The notes beneath the pieces are model-generated. The model had not been told where the DNA came from and did no database searches. It saw nothing but the letters and a program-made list of their open reading frames with translations. Below, piece by piece: positions 26,701-38,700 of a DNA stretch of 53,753 bases (the stretch's first letter is position 1; each line of letters starts with the position of its first letter). The translations under genes were made by a program, and so were the position numbers. The stretch is from Chlorokybus atmophyticus. Taxonomy: Eukaryota; Streptophyta; Chlorokybophyceae; Chlorokybales; Chlorokybaceae. The DNA is taken from assembly GCA_009103225.1 (NCBI GenBank), contig RHPI01002438.1, positions 633,790-687,542 of the forward strand, in the 5' to 3' direction.

Positions 26701-27423
26701 ATCGTCAGCAAGATGATGGTCTCTGAGGAGCTTCGGGCGTCTCACGACCAACCCACGCACTGCATCATCATGCACGGGGCGGAAGCCACCCGCCTGCAAG
26801 GGCTGGCGGCGCAGTTTGCAGACAAGGCCACGCTGCTCATTGAGAGCAACGAGCGCGCCATGGACATCCGGCCTGGCGGACAAGGCGGTGATAGGGGCGA
26901 CCGCAATCGTGATAGGGGAGGAGACCGCGGCTTTGGGGGAGACAGGGGAGGAGACCGTTATGGTGACAGGGGAGACCGCCGGGACTTTGGCGGCGACAGG
27001 CGAGGTGGGTTTGACCGCGACAGAGAGGGTGGTGGCGGCCGTGGTGGTGGCAACTTTAACCGGGATAGGTCGCGGGGTGGCGGAGGTGGCGGCTATGGCG
27101 GAGGTGGCTATAGCGGCGGTGGCGGGTATGGAGGTGGTGGCTATGGTGGTGGTGGCGGCGGCTACGGTGGTGGCGGCTATGGCGGAGGTGGAGGCGGTTA
27201 TGGCGGCGGCGGCTACGGCGGGGGTGGTCGGGGAGGCTCAGGCGGCGGGTACCAAGGTGGTTATCAAGGTGGCTACCAGCGTGGTCAGCAGCATTCTCGC
27301 TACCAGGACGCGTATAGCAGCTACGCGCGCAATTCTGTTCAGGCCAGCAATGGACTCGCTTCGCGCCCGGCCAATGGTCCTTCTGATCGGTTGGTGAGTC
27401 TGGCTGGGCGTGGGAGGTATTGA
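23755..27423 (+). CDS. EIF3C: Translation initiation factor eIF3 subunit c, 1005 aa
   Basis: Core scaffold subunit of eIF3 that binds eIF1 and eIF5 and joins the PCI/MPN octamer. Exons 23755-23985, 24295-24564, 24683-24991, 25141-25554 and 25630-27423 are all in phase 0. The N-terminus (MSRFWTQHSDSDSEES) is the conserved Ser/acidic start. A second acidic patch (DEEEEESEDEEE) lies near residue 180. The NIP1-type helical region and PCI domain fill about 270-820. The tail from about 820 is RGD/RGG-rich and then GYGGGG repeats, longer and more repetitive than in most eIF3c proteins, which accounts for the size above the usual 850-930. The intron 25555-25629 is 75 nt and has no in-frame stop; I treat it as an intron because removing it restores LALAQ-NIQSYS, the conserved junction. 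Shares a promoter with CTP synthase. Confidence 0.97.
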
Positions 27424-28465
27424 GGAGACTGGCTTCGCGGCTAATTAGGAAATGTCTACAGGTGAAGTCAGACTAAAAGTGGCAGTGATACAGGGTACAC
27501 ATGGTTGCTGTGTTTTCAACTAAGTTGTTGGCATGCGTCTGCCGTAGAGAACAATGCTTGTGTACAATTGTACAACGCCTTAATTTTGCCACATGATGGA
27601 AGCAGGCCGTCGCAGGCCGTTGCAGGCCGTGACTTACAGCGTGCTTGTTCATACGTGAGTGTATGGTATGTAGGGCTGGGCGACTATGTAAGCTCTAAGC
27701 TGTACGCACAGGAGGAGTACCAGCATCACGTCTGTTGTTCCAACATCGTAGTGTGCGCGCTGGATCCATAATTGAACAGTTTGTGACCATTTGCTTTGCA
27801 AGCATGCCACCCTGCTGAGTTGCTCACTGTAGATGCTGTTATTGCTTGCAAGTGTTCTTGTGTAGGTATACATATCCAAACAATTGTGTTCTGCGTTTGT
27901 GTACAGTAGTTGTTTGTTGATGATTGTGATGTATGCTGTGTCGTGTATCAGCAAACCCATGCTGGCGCAATATGTTCACGCACCGCGCAGACCACCTGAG
28001 CTGTGTTGTGTTACAATTTTGTGAGACAATGCATAGGTAGGGTTCATTAGCAGGTACATACAGCGTGAACTGAGTGCACTACACGCACTTTTACAAGTGA
28101 CATGCTTCCAAACAGCCTGGTCAAGGTGACCAAGTCATATAGCAGACGGGACCATGGAATACGGCAATTACTGATATGTACAAAGGTACAAGCGTTGCCA
28201 CTAATACAATCTACACATGTTAAAGAGCAAGGCATACACATGACCTAATATCGGGTAGGATATTGCAACCTCTGGCAACGTTGTGCCACAGTTGCCGCTT
28301 ACTTCAATTCATGAGGTACTAGAAGACAACTCCACAACATGTGCAGTATGTACAACGGTCGTCAGCAATCTGGTGCTCGCATTATGATGGCTTCAAGAAG
28401 AAATTGCGTTGCACTGAGCTACGCCTGCGAAACACACATCGGATGAAGCCAACCCCTGCGGATAA
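27424..28465. other. Intergenic, 3' flanks of eIF3c and GRDP copy A
   Basis: No gene seen. A short tandem triplication of GCAGGCCGT sits near 27605-27630. From about 28259 to 28465 the sequence is homologous to the 3' flanks of GRDP copies B and C (shared CATGAGGTACTAG motif). Confidence 0.6.
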
Positions 28466-31400
28466 TTAACAGCTTCTTCCTCCTCCTCCTCCGCCTCAGC
28501 CGCATCCGCCTCAGCCGCAACCGCAGCAACTCCCGCAGTCTCCATTGGTGGTGGTCAACACGACATACGGCACGTATGTACTGAAGTTGGGACTGGAGGT
28601 GCTGCACGGCATTGCCGTTGCTCCTGCATAAGGCGGAGGACTTCTCCCCGCACCCGCAGCAGCAAGAAACACCTGATGCACACAGTGTGTATGTCACACT
28701 TGCCTGTCGTGCATGCATGGGTTTGGCCCAAGTTGAGATACAAACTCAAATAACGACCACCTTGAGTGAAGTATAGTTCTCTCTCATGCGTGAGTGTGTG
28801 CGCGTGCGTGGCTGTGTGCGTGAGTGCGTGAGTGCATGCGGGTGTGGGTGCCTGCAGGTACCTGCAGGTACCTGTGTGTCTACGAGAATTGGTATGGTGC
28901 TGTTGCTCACCTGCTCTCCATGTCGCGGGCTTGAGCTCTTGGTTTGCTGCTGTTTTGTGAACGTCTCGGGTGCGGTGACCTCCGAGGCATCATCAGGTCC
29001 TGATAAGGCAGATGTAATCATCTCATGTTGTATGCCGTTCCGTCAGCTCCTTTGTCACTGCCACCCGCCGTCAGATGAGGCGCAGCACGCCCGCAGCGAA
29101 TGGCAACGCCACCAGCTCTGGAACTGCATCAACAGCAGATAGCAGACTATATATCTCAGCAACATGATGTCGTGCATTTCTGCTACAGTTTCTTTCACCC
29201 CTCACCTGCATTGCAATCTATGATGTTCAAGTGTCCCGATGCTAAGTCGATACAGATGTGATTGGGGATGTGTATTGCTGAGGTGACGTGCTGCGGCTTG
29301 AGCAAGACTTCAGCTTCTGAACCTGCCTGTGGACACGTGCTAGCTCAAGGCTTTTGCTCGACCATGACGCAGGCATGCAGCATGCATGCATCCACCGCAG
29401 ACCAACTTTGTTTTATCTGATTTCAGTACGCCAAACCTTGTGCAGACGAAACGCCTGCAGTTCAAATGCCCCTGGGCTGCCTGGTATGCCTGGATTGCCG
29501 GTTATCCCGGGTCTTCGCAATGTACCCGCCTGCGGAACACCTGCAACACACGCACACGCCAGTGAGCGACAAACACGTACACACTCCAAGTTGAATGCTG
29601 CCGTCCCTGTACTGCATGTTCGACTCTGCCCTAGCAAATATAGTACGTGCGTGCGTGCATGCGTGCGGGTACACGTGTATGTGTACACATGTACATGCGT
29701 ACTTACCCTTGTGTTTGCCAACCCACATGCCTTTGCACACACCCCAGTCGCCACCGCGGCCGCGTATGATCACTGCGCGCTCGCCGTTTGCATCATCCAG
29801 CGTGACAGTGATCAAACCTGCATCCACTTGCTGCGGTGTTGGGAGCTCGTACGGCCCGCTTATGTGCGCTGTGGCCTCAACTTCGTGCGACTTAACGTTT
29901 GTCACAATCACGCAAGCCCTTGGAGCATGCAGCGGTGGCGTGGGACAGCTCCCTATTGTTGTGCTTGCGTCATATGACACCTGCAGTGGAAGAGCCCTGC
30001 CTGTGTGTATGCGAGCGCACAACCACAATTGTGTGCGTGCATGCATGCCTGCAAGCGCACACACATGCGCACTTGTGTGTATGCATGCACTGTCAGCTGT
30101 ACACAGATTGGGCACAACCAACAATCATTGCGACAAATGCTGGGTGCTACCTGCACAGTGAAGAGCTCCTTGCCATAAAAATCGCACACGATGTGTGTGG
30201 CTGCATGGCCGCTCATAGGTTTTGCCACTGCGAGCTGTCCACATGGCATGCTTACCGCTTGGGCGCTGTCCCGCTTCACCTGCCATGCATTGTATAGATG
30301 GCAAAGCCGTCACAACAACTGCCATCTGCAGTTCATGTATGTTGCCACCAGAGGGGTGCGTGTGTACCGCAAAGATGTCTTGAAGATTGCAGGGCGCGAA
30401 CTCTCCAGTCACTATTTTCAACAGCAAGCCGCAGGGTGTGCCCTGAAAGTTTCTAGAAGCGTTGTCTGCGCACAACACAACACGCGTGTTATAGCTAGCA
30501 ATTCACATTGATTGCTGCAATTGACAACAACGGCAACAGCAGTAACACTTGTACCTGAGGTTGCGATTGCTGACTTCAAGTCAGGTGATATATTACTACC
30601 CATTTCTGGAGCAACCGTCACGCGATACTCCCCAGTGCTCGTGCTAACAGCCATCCGATGTGGCCACGCAGCATTACCACTCAGCAAGTCATGAACAGAT
30701 ACTGAAGGGAGCTTTATGTGTGTCCCGAAGCTCACATGCATGGTGTCGTGCAGGCCCGTGTGCAAGAGCGTGTTAACCATAAACCTCCACTTGACGGTTT
30801 TGCCCCACCTTCTGAACCCAATACACTTGATGCCGTGCATGCTCTCAACCCAGGCAGGAACAGCGGGTATGAGCAAGTTGTTGCGTGGCTCAATTGTGTG
30901 CGCTGCAGACGAGAACGCAAGATAACATTTCAAGCCGGCCCATTGGAAAGCAGGCTTCTTCACGGTGACAGTAATTGCAGAGACGGCAGCGGCATTGTCT
31001 GCAACGGCAAGCATGAGCATGCGCGTGAGCCACTGCTCAAACTGGTATACATGCATGCGCGTGTTTCACACCAATCAACCTTGGGTGTATTGTGTTCTGG
31101 AGCCATTGCTGCCAATTGTTGTGGCATGGTTGCCCCGCCGCATGCACCCATTTGCTTCATACACATCCGTAAACCATTCGGTCCACAGCTTGCGTGCAGC
31201 CTGTTTGTGGACACAGAGAGGGGTTGCACCTAAGCAGCGCGTATGCGTGTGGTACACACAGTTGACACTCATATTGACGTGCAAGCTAAGGAGAGAACTC
31301 AGTGCTTACTGTGGACGCATGGCTGAGTTGGGACCCTGGAGTCCTGTCATTGACGGTGTCGTCGTGCTTGAATACCTTGCCAGCCCACTTTGTGGTCTCA

Positions 31401-32928
31401 AGGGTGTAACGTACCGGGTGCATCATGTGCGCGTGCCACACCAAATCGATGTCGAACAATGGTGCCATACACACATCCGGATTCCTTGCGAGTAAGTAAC
31501 AAAATTGCCGGTACCGCTTCTCTGCAGCGGGCAAGAACACTCGCGTGTCCCCATAGTGTGGAAGTGCCACCTGCACAAGTATATAAGGTGGATCATACCA
31601 GACCAGCAGGCTTAAGCAGGCGTGCATGTTGCAACAGATGCAAACGCCTGTATGCTTTGTACTTGTCGGTCATGACGGATCAAGAATGTACACATGCACA
31701 CACAACACTACGATCATTATTGTGTGTCCAGCAGGCTTAAGCAGGCGTGCATGTTGCAACACATGCATGCAAACGCCTGTATGCTTTGTAATTAACGGTC
31801 ATGACGGTTAAAGAGTGTACACATGCACACACAACACAATGAGCATTGTTGTGTGTGCATGCGTACATTACCAGCATGCACACACCATGCACGCTCGTAC
31901 ATTGCACATGCAAGTATGCCAACGCATGCGCTCGTGCCTGCAAGCACCCACTCACGACCAAGCACACTCACCTGGTAGATGAATACAGCTTGGCGCAATG
32001 CCGCCGCCTTGATGTCATACTTGAACTGCGACATGAAATTCGCCGCAGCAATGCTTGCATCCAACCCGTCAGGCAGTAGTTCAAAGGGCACGCTGGGGTA
32101 ACGTTCCTCCCAGGCAATGCGCGCACGCTGCTGCGCATGCAGGCGCTCCCCTACGTCGAGCAGCGCATGGTCCAGCACTCTGCCGAACACATGCTGCATG
32201 TCGGAGGCGTATGTTGTTGGCGACAGCATGTGGCATTGCCACACCCATTGCACGTCCAGTGGAGGGGCAATGGTTGTGAGCTTGTCGGAGCCGCCTGCAG
32301 GACAATCGCTGTTGGGCGTAGTCAACAATACCAACAGCAGCAGCAGCACCAACCCTGCCAGCGAAGACTGCAACCACCACAACAGCAACGACGACGACTT
32401 GAGCAACAACAGTAACAACAACAATTATAGCAGCAACAGACACTGCAATTACTAGCAGTGCTCACTACTCACTACTGCTGGGTAATGAGCGAGGCTGCAC
32501 TCACTTGCCAAAAGAGGCAGCCAGCAGGCTTCATAGCGGTGCAAAGCTGCAATCAGCTCGGGGCCATCTTCCAACAGATTCGGCCGGGTCAATGCAACCT
32601 GAGGGCAAGCGGCACGTGTGAACGGCAAAGAGCATTGAGTGTTGAACACAACTTAGCACAATTCAGCAAGAGCTCAATTGCGTGCTATGTTACAAGTTTG
32701 CAAGCAGCTGCAAACGGAACGCACTTCAAGCAGCTGGTGCCTGAGCCTGGCTGCGGCGGCGGTCAAGTCCAGAGAAAACTGCGCGCATGCCAGGTAAAGA
32801 AAAGCTTAAACTTGAGCACAGCGCATCCAGAACTGGGCAAAAAGCCCCATGCAAAGCTGTGCGGTGTGCAGGCGCAACGTGCGTACCCATATTCTGGTGA
32901 ACCTGGAGGTTGGCTGACGGAGAGGCAT
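28466..32928 (-). pseudogene. GRDP: GRDP copy A, glycine-rich domain protein with broken 3' end
   Basis: Third copy of the GRDP gene family described under B and C. Exons 1-12 are intact and in phase (5' ends 32928, 32778, 32598, 32294, 31570, 31200, 30998, 30465, 30279, 29980, 29540, 29336), with the same exon lengths as B and C except exon 7 (444 nt). The DUF1399 motifs are present (DVQWVWQCHMLSP, DIDLVWHAHMMHP). Exon 13 (from 29123) has an in-frame TGA at 29073-29071 where B and C have TCA for Ser, and its donor is not conserved. The exon 14 acceptor is changed to TCG. Exon 15 (from 28672) has two TGA codons in the Gly tail (28513-28511, 28498-28496), and the tail is far shorter before the ancestral stop at 28468-28466. 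It could still encode a shortened protein that lacks the tail, so 'decaying gene' is as fair as pseudogene. Confidence 0.85.
31603..31858. repeat. Tandem duplication in copy A intron 4, period 126 bp
   Basis: Two copies beginning CCAGCAGGCTTAAGCAGGCG at 31603 and 31729, about 90% identical, both ending in CA-rich sequence. The corresponding introns of copies B and C are not duplicated. Confidence 0.8.
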
Positions 32929-33340
32929 CGTCCGGGCTGGCCTGGCCTGGCTTGGCCTGGCCCGACCACCTCGGCTGCAACTACAGCGCTACAGCTGACG
33001 ATATGCCGTGCGGCGCAAAGCAGAAGGCAATCAATGACTCCGGCGACAACAGGTTTCTGTTGTATACATTTGCACTGCCGCTTCTTGGCGTGTTGCAAAC
33101 AGGTTTCGGCCTCGCTGCACTGCTCAGCCGTGCATGTGGGCATGCGCTGAAAACTGCATGTATCGGCGGCTGCCGATCGAAATCGCGATATTCTACAATT
33201 CCTTCCTGACAGGAACTGCACTTATCAAATGTACCCTGATACCCCCCGTGCATGGGACATAACGGGGCATGTACGGGCCTCAAAGCAGGGCGGGTTCCCA
33301 AACTGCTGGGCAAAAGCTGCCATACCCTATTTTTTTGGGG
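32929..33340. promoter_or_regulatory. 5' flank of GRDP copy A
   Basis: Directly upstream of the copy A ATG is a GGCCA pentamer array (about 32936-32960 on the complementary strand). Next comes a block (AGCTGTAG...TTGCAGCCGA) shared with the 5' flanks of B and C. Homology fades beyond about 33150. It runs into the N-gap. Confidence 0.5.
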
Positions 33341-33513
33341 NNNNNNNNNNNNNNNNNNNNNNNNNNNNNNNNNNNNNNNNNNNNNNNNNNNNNNNNNNNN
33401 NNNNNNNNNNNNNNNNNNNNNNNNNNNNNNNNNNNNNNNNNNNNNNNNNNNNNNNNNNNNNNNNNNNNNNNNNNNNNNNNNNNNNNNNNNNNNNNNNNNN
33501 NNNNNNNNNNNNN
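33341..33513. other. Assembly gap (N)
   Basis: About 173 N flanked by a T/G-run on the left and a G-run on the right. It lies exactly between the head-to-head GRDP copies A and B, a place where inverted duplication makes assembly difficult. The true length is unknown. Confidence 0.95.
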
Positions 33514-34864
33514 GGGGGGGGTCCGGGCTTGATGGGGGGACATGAAAATCGGCCAGTTCCGGCACTGTGGTTAGGGCTGGGTATGAACCTTGGTATGGGC
33601 ACATACGAATGAACAAAAAACATAACCAAGAACAATAATTTATTTTTTTTAATAACAACATTTCGTTCATTTTTTATGTTCAGTCTCCAATTTGCATCAT
33701 GACATGAACGAACTTGCAACAATAAACATTATATATAAACATTATTTTAAACAAATCTGAGAAACATTATTGAGATATTGAACAATCATAATGTTCTGAT
33801 AAATGTAAAAACATAAAACGCTATATACCTTTGTAGTATACTTTTGCACATGCATACGCGTGTAGTTTGTAGAGATTTTGTAATACTTAATGCTAACATT
33901 TTATACGTTAATCGCTACCAATAGTAATTCATATAATATATACATAACAATATTAGTATCCAGCACATTTGTGCTGCTATGTGCTTGTTCGTTATTACTT
34001 TTGGTATATAGCCCGAACTAATAAAGAACGTTCTTTTTGGGCGGATTTTATTTAATACGGCTGTTTAGTAGCTAAGAAGAAACAAAAAACGTTTTACGTT
34101 CATGTTATGTCCAGGAACATAATTGCGCAAACCCAGTTGTAACTGTGGCCCAATGGGGAGCAATACCCACCCTTGCCCCATGGCATGGCATGGCATGATG
34201 GGAGATTGTCGAGGTGACACAATCAACGTTGATAGCAGACGGTCTGCTCCGAGCCGGGTTGCACAATCCCCCTATCTTTGAAACGCTTTTAATCATCACA
34301 AGAAAATATTGCCATAACTGTAGCTACACTATAGTGTACCAATACAAAATAATTATTATTCAATGTAATAGTATTTAACTTACTTTACTTCGCTTGAACA
34401 ATAAATGAAACTTCGCATCAGCTGAATATAACATCAGGCTACAATCTGTTTTGCTTCTCTTGTGATCTTTTGGTCAAGCCTTGTCGGCTTGCGATAAGCC
34501 GAAACAGAATCTGATAGCGTAAATTCTATTACCGTTTCCACACCAGCCTCGCTAAGAGATTGGTTGTAGCATAATCATTCCGTGTGAAGTATGACAAAAC
34601 TCTATAAAGGGAATGTAGATGTTAAAATGATAAAAATGCTTAATTGCAGCGTTACTTAAATTTTATACGTTTAATAGACAATTTACAAATGCACACTTGG
34701 GCTAAGTGAGCAAATGGAATGATAGGGGAAGTAGGGTGCGATGGAATAAGGCATAATGGCTTTTGCGGTTGTAGAGAGTGATGGGTATGACTTGTAATGG
34801 GCGTAATCGTTAAACTCGCGTCAACATTATATTTATTATAGATGTCAGCCATTTGTACATATCG

Positions 34865-34909
34865 TTATAACTCTAGTGGAAAGTGGCCCACTCCCCACTA
34901 GAGTTATAA
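34865..34909. repeat. Near-perfect 45-bp palindrome
   Basis: The arms begin TTATAACTCTAGTGG and end with its reverse complement CCACTAGAGTTATAA. The centre (AAGTGGCCCACTCC) continues the pairing with one or two mismatches. It could extrude a cruciform. Confidence 0.75.
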
Positions 34910-35227
34910 TTATAAGTAGTCATAAGTAGGCTCTACTAACAAAGGATGAGTAGCCCCTACTCACCCTCTGTGATTGGCTATAGTGACGGCGCTATGGGGC
35001 TAATGCAGGGTGGGTCCCTAATGCACATGTGCTGTGTCTATGTGCTTGCATTCATGTAATCAATCGATTAATGATATAATGTGATCATCATATACTCAGT
35101 GCACATCTTGAAATTGCGAATGCAAGCTGCCATATACCACTTATTGGCCATGTTGTTTTTCAGCCAATTTCATCCATCACTACGTACTTCTGCTCTTGAC
35201 AATAAAGAGCACATTTGAAAGCACATT

Positions 35228-35250
35228 ATGCTCTTAGGTGTTAAGAGCAT
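35228..35250. repeat. Short hairpin, 9-bp stem
   Basis: ATGCTCTTA, five-nucleotide loop, TAAGAGCAT. The word ATGCTCTTAG recurs about 40 bp downstream. Confidence 0.5.
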
Positions 35251-35729
35251 ATCCACGTTAGAAGCGTACGATGGTGGAGGATAATAGTATGCTCTTAGCA
35301 AGGGCAGACTGTATCCGTCGAATAGTATGTTCCTCAATCAACGAGCGTCGGACCAGTGGTACGGTATTGCTAAGACAATGCCGCATTGCTCAGCCGTAGG
35401 GATGCTGAGGTGCTCAGGCTGATTCTCAGCGCTCATGCACATCCGGAAGGGGCCTCTGCTGGTGGTCCGATTCTTCAAGCCAACGGCCACGATGTTTTGT
35501 TCACCGTCCCCCACTGTCCGCTATTCGATAGTTAGGCAGGGGCTGATATCCACTGTCCGGCCTGACTTGACGGACATCATCATGCATGTTCCACCGGCAG
35601 GTATGATCCTTGTCAAAGGCCGACGCCTCTTTGCAATCCGCCAAAAACCATTAAGGCTATGCTGCATACCACAGGAGACATGTTGTTGCCGGAGTAACGC
35701 TTGCTTGCTGCTTTGTGCCAGCTGTAGTT

Positions 35730-35780
35730 GCTGCCGAGGGGACCGGGCCAGGCCAGGCCAGGCTAGAGCCAGGCCGGACC
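35730..35780 (+). promoter_or_regulatory. GGCCA pentamer array upstream of GRDP copy B start
   Basis: (GGCCA)n, imperfect, ending immediately before the ATG. The same array precedes the ATG of A and of C. It is either a 5' UTR feature or a core promoter element. Confidence 0.5.
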
Positions 35781-38700
35781 ATGCCCCTCCGCCAGCCGGA
35801 CTCCAGGTTTGACAGTATATGGGTACGTCAGTTGCACCTACACCTTCGCGTGCTGCTTGTGTATGACTTCTTCTTGCGCTGTACTCAGTCTTCTCTGTAC
35901 CTGGCATGCGTGCAGTCTTCTGTGGACTTGATCACCGCGGCAGCCAGGCTCAGACATCAGCTGCTTGATGTGCGTTCCTGTTGCAACTGCTGCTGCTTGC
36001 AAGCTTGTAACATAGCTTCCACTTGAACTCTTGCTTAATTGTGCTTAGTAGTGGCAACACTCGATGCTGTTGTTGCCGTTCACACATGCCGCTTGCCCTT
36101 AGGTTGCATTGACCCTGCCGAGTCTGTTGGAAGATGGGCTCGAGCTGACTGCAGCTTTGCACCGGTATGAAGCCTACTGGCTGCCTCTTTTAGCAAGTGA
36201 GTTGCAGCCTGGCTCACTACCCAGCAGCACTGCTGCTGCTGCATGTGTGTTGATGTTGTTGTTGTTTTGGCTGTCGTTATTGCTGTTTGTCAAGTTGCAG
36301 TGGTGGTAGTTATTGCTGGTGCGGTTGTTACTGCTGCTGCAGCAGTGACTGCTGTTGCAGCAGTGACTGCTGTTGCAGCAGTGACTGCTGTCGGTTGGAA
36401 TTTTGGTGTTGGTGTTGTCTACGGCGTAGATAACAACTTAACAAATTGCTGTTGGGTGACAGCAACAGCAATTGATCTGCAGGCGTCTCTACAAAGCCCA
36501 CAACCATTGCCCCACCAGTGGACGTGCAATGGGTGTGGCAATGCCACATGCTGTCGCCGACAATCTACGTCTCCGATATGCAGCATGCATTCAACAGAGT
36601 GCTGGACCACGCGCTGCTTGAGGGCGGGGAGCGTCTGCATGCGCAGCAGCGTGGGCGCGCTGCCTGGGAGAATCGCTACCCCGGCGTGCCATTCGAACAG
36701 CAGCTTGATGGGTCAAATGCAAGCAGTGTCGCGGCAAAGTTTGTGTCGCAGTTTAAGTATGACATCAAGGCGGCGGCATTACGCCAAGCTGTGTTCATCT
36801 ACCAGGTGCGTGTGCTTGGTTGTGAGTAGGTGCATGCGCGCTTGCATGTGTGTATGAACGCGCACGCATGCATGCGTACACATGTGTGTGGGTATGTATT
36901 CGTGCGTGCATGTGCAAGCGTGGACGCATGCGCACACGTAACAAGGGCCGGCGTTCACGCGAAATGCACGCAAAGCATACAGTCGTTTGCGTGCAAGTAA
37001 TGCAACTTGCAGGCTTTTGGGAGCCTGCTGAGCTTGCAAGGTATGGTTTGCCTGTGCTTGTGCAGGTGGCGCTTCCGCACTATGCGGACACGCAAGTGTT
37101 CTTGCCCGCAGCAGTGCAGCGGTATCGGCAGTTCTGCTACTTGCACGCAATGAATCCGAATGCATGTCTGGCACCGTCGTACGACATTGACTTGGTGTGG
37201 CACGCACACATGCTGCACCCAGTACTGTACACCCTCGAGACGGCAAAGTGGGCCGGCAAGGTGTTCAAGCATGACGACACCCTCAACGACCGCACTCCTG
37301 GGTCCCAACTCAGCCATGCCGCCACAGTAAGCACTCTGGTCTCTCCTCGGCTTACACATCGTTGAGTGTTGACAATGTGCATATTTTGTGCGCAACCCCT
37401 GTCTGTGTCCAAATGCAGGCTGCACGCAAGCTGTGGGCCGAGTGGTTTACGGATGTGTACGAAGCAAACGGGAGCATGCTGCGGGGCAACCCTGCCACAA
37501 CGATCGGCAGCAACGGCCCCAGAAAACAATATACCCAAGGTTAGTTGGTATGAATGGGGGCACATACATGCGTGCACAATGGAACACATACACGTGCACG
37601 CATGTGTGCCATCGTGAAAAGTGGCTCGTGCGCATGCTCATGCTTGATATGGCAGACCTCGTTGCAGCCGTCTCTGCAATTGCTGTCACCGTGGAGAAGC
37701 CTGCATTCCAATGGACTGGCTTGAAGTGCCGTCTTGCGCTCCCGTCCACAACGCACCAATACAACCCACGCAACCACAAAATACTCACACCCGCTGTTCC
37801 CGACTGGGTTGAGAGCATGGGTAGCGTGAATCGCGTCGGCTGGAGGAAGTGGGGCAAAACCGTTAAGTGGACGTTCGTGATCAATACGCTCTTGCACACG
37901 GGTCTGCACAACGCCATGCATGTGAGCTTCGGGACGCACGTGAGGCTCCCGTCGCTGTCTGTTCGTGACTTGCTGAGCGGTGCGGCTGCGTGGCCATATC
38001 GGATGGCTGTGAGCACGAGCGCTGGCGAGTATCGCGTGACTGCTGCTCCATCAATGGGTGATAAGACAGCACTCGCAACCTCAGGTTTGTCAATAATGTT
38101 GTTACCGTTGTTGTCGGTGTTATCGGTTGCAGCCATGAACGTGCGAGTTGGACTGCTACAACACACGTGTTGTGTTGTGCGCAGACAATGCTACTGGGAA
38201 CCTTCAGGGCACATCCTGCGGCTTGCTGTTGAAAGTGAGGACTGGGGAGTTTGCGCCCTGCAACCTTCAAGACATCTTTGCGGTGCGCTCACCCCTCTCA
38301 TGATACAATACACAACTTACAGCTTCCATGTTGTGCAGTTGGCAAATTTGTTGTGACAGCTTTGCCATCCAACATGTGCATGGCAGGTGAAGCAGAACAG
38401 CGCTCAAACGGTGACCATGCCATGTGGGCAGCTCGCACTGGCAACGCCTACCAGCGGACATGCAGCCACACACTTCGTGTGCGATTTTCAGGGCAAGAAG
38501 CTCTTCATTGTGCAGGTAAGAAGACGCACTCTGTTGCTTATAACACCGTTATGCACACTTTGTATACAACCAGCATTGATGCCTACACGCACACGTGCGC
38601 GCATGTGCGTGTGTGCGCTTGCGGGCACACAGGCACGCACACACATACAAACACAAGCAGACAAACACAATTGCGTGAGCATACACACAAGCACAGGACT

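Larger units (their letters stand above)
33514..35330. other. AT-rich island without genes
   Basis: The base composition drops sharply: around 33600-34900 it is strongly AT-rich (for example 33721-33780 is under 20% GC), while the rest of the window is near 50%. No ORF above 66 codons is present. It contains a near-perfect 45-bp palindrome (34865-34909) and a short hairpin (35228-35250). It may be an insertion or a decayed mobile element between A and B. Confidence 0.6.

Noticed and set aside
31603-31858. CRISPR-like array
   Set aside because: Only two copies, 126-bp period, no spacers, within a eukaryotic intron.
32981-33670. ORFs spanning the N-gap
   Set aside because: They exist only because N codons are treated as open.
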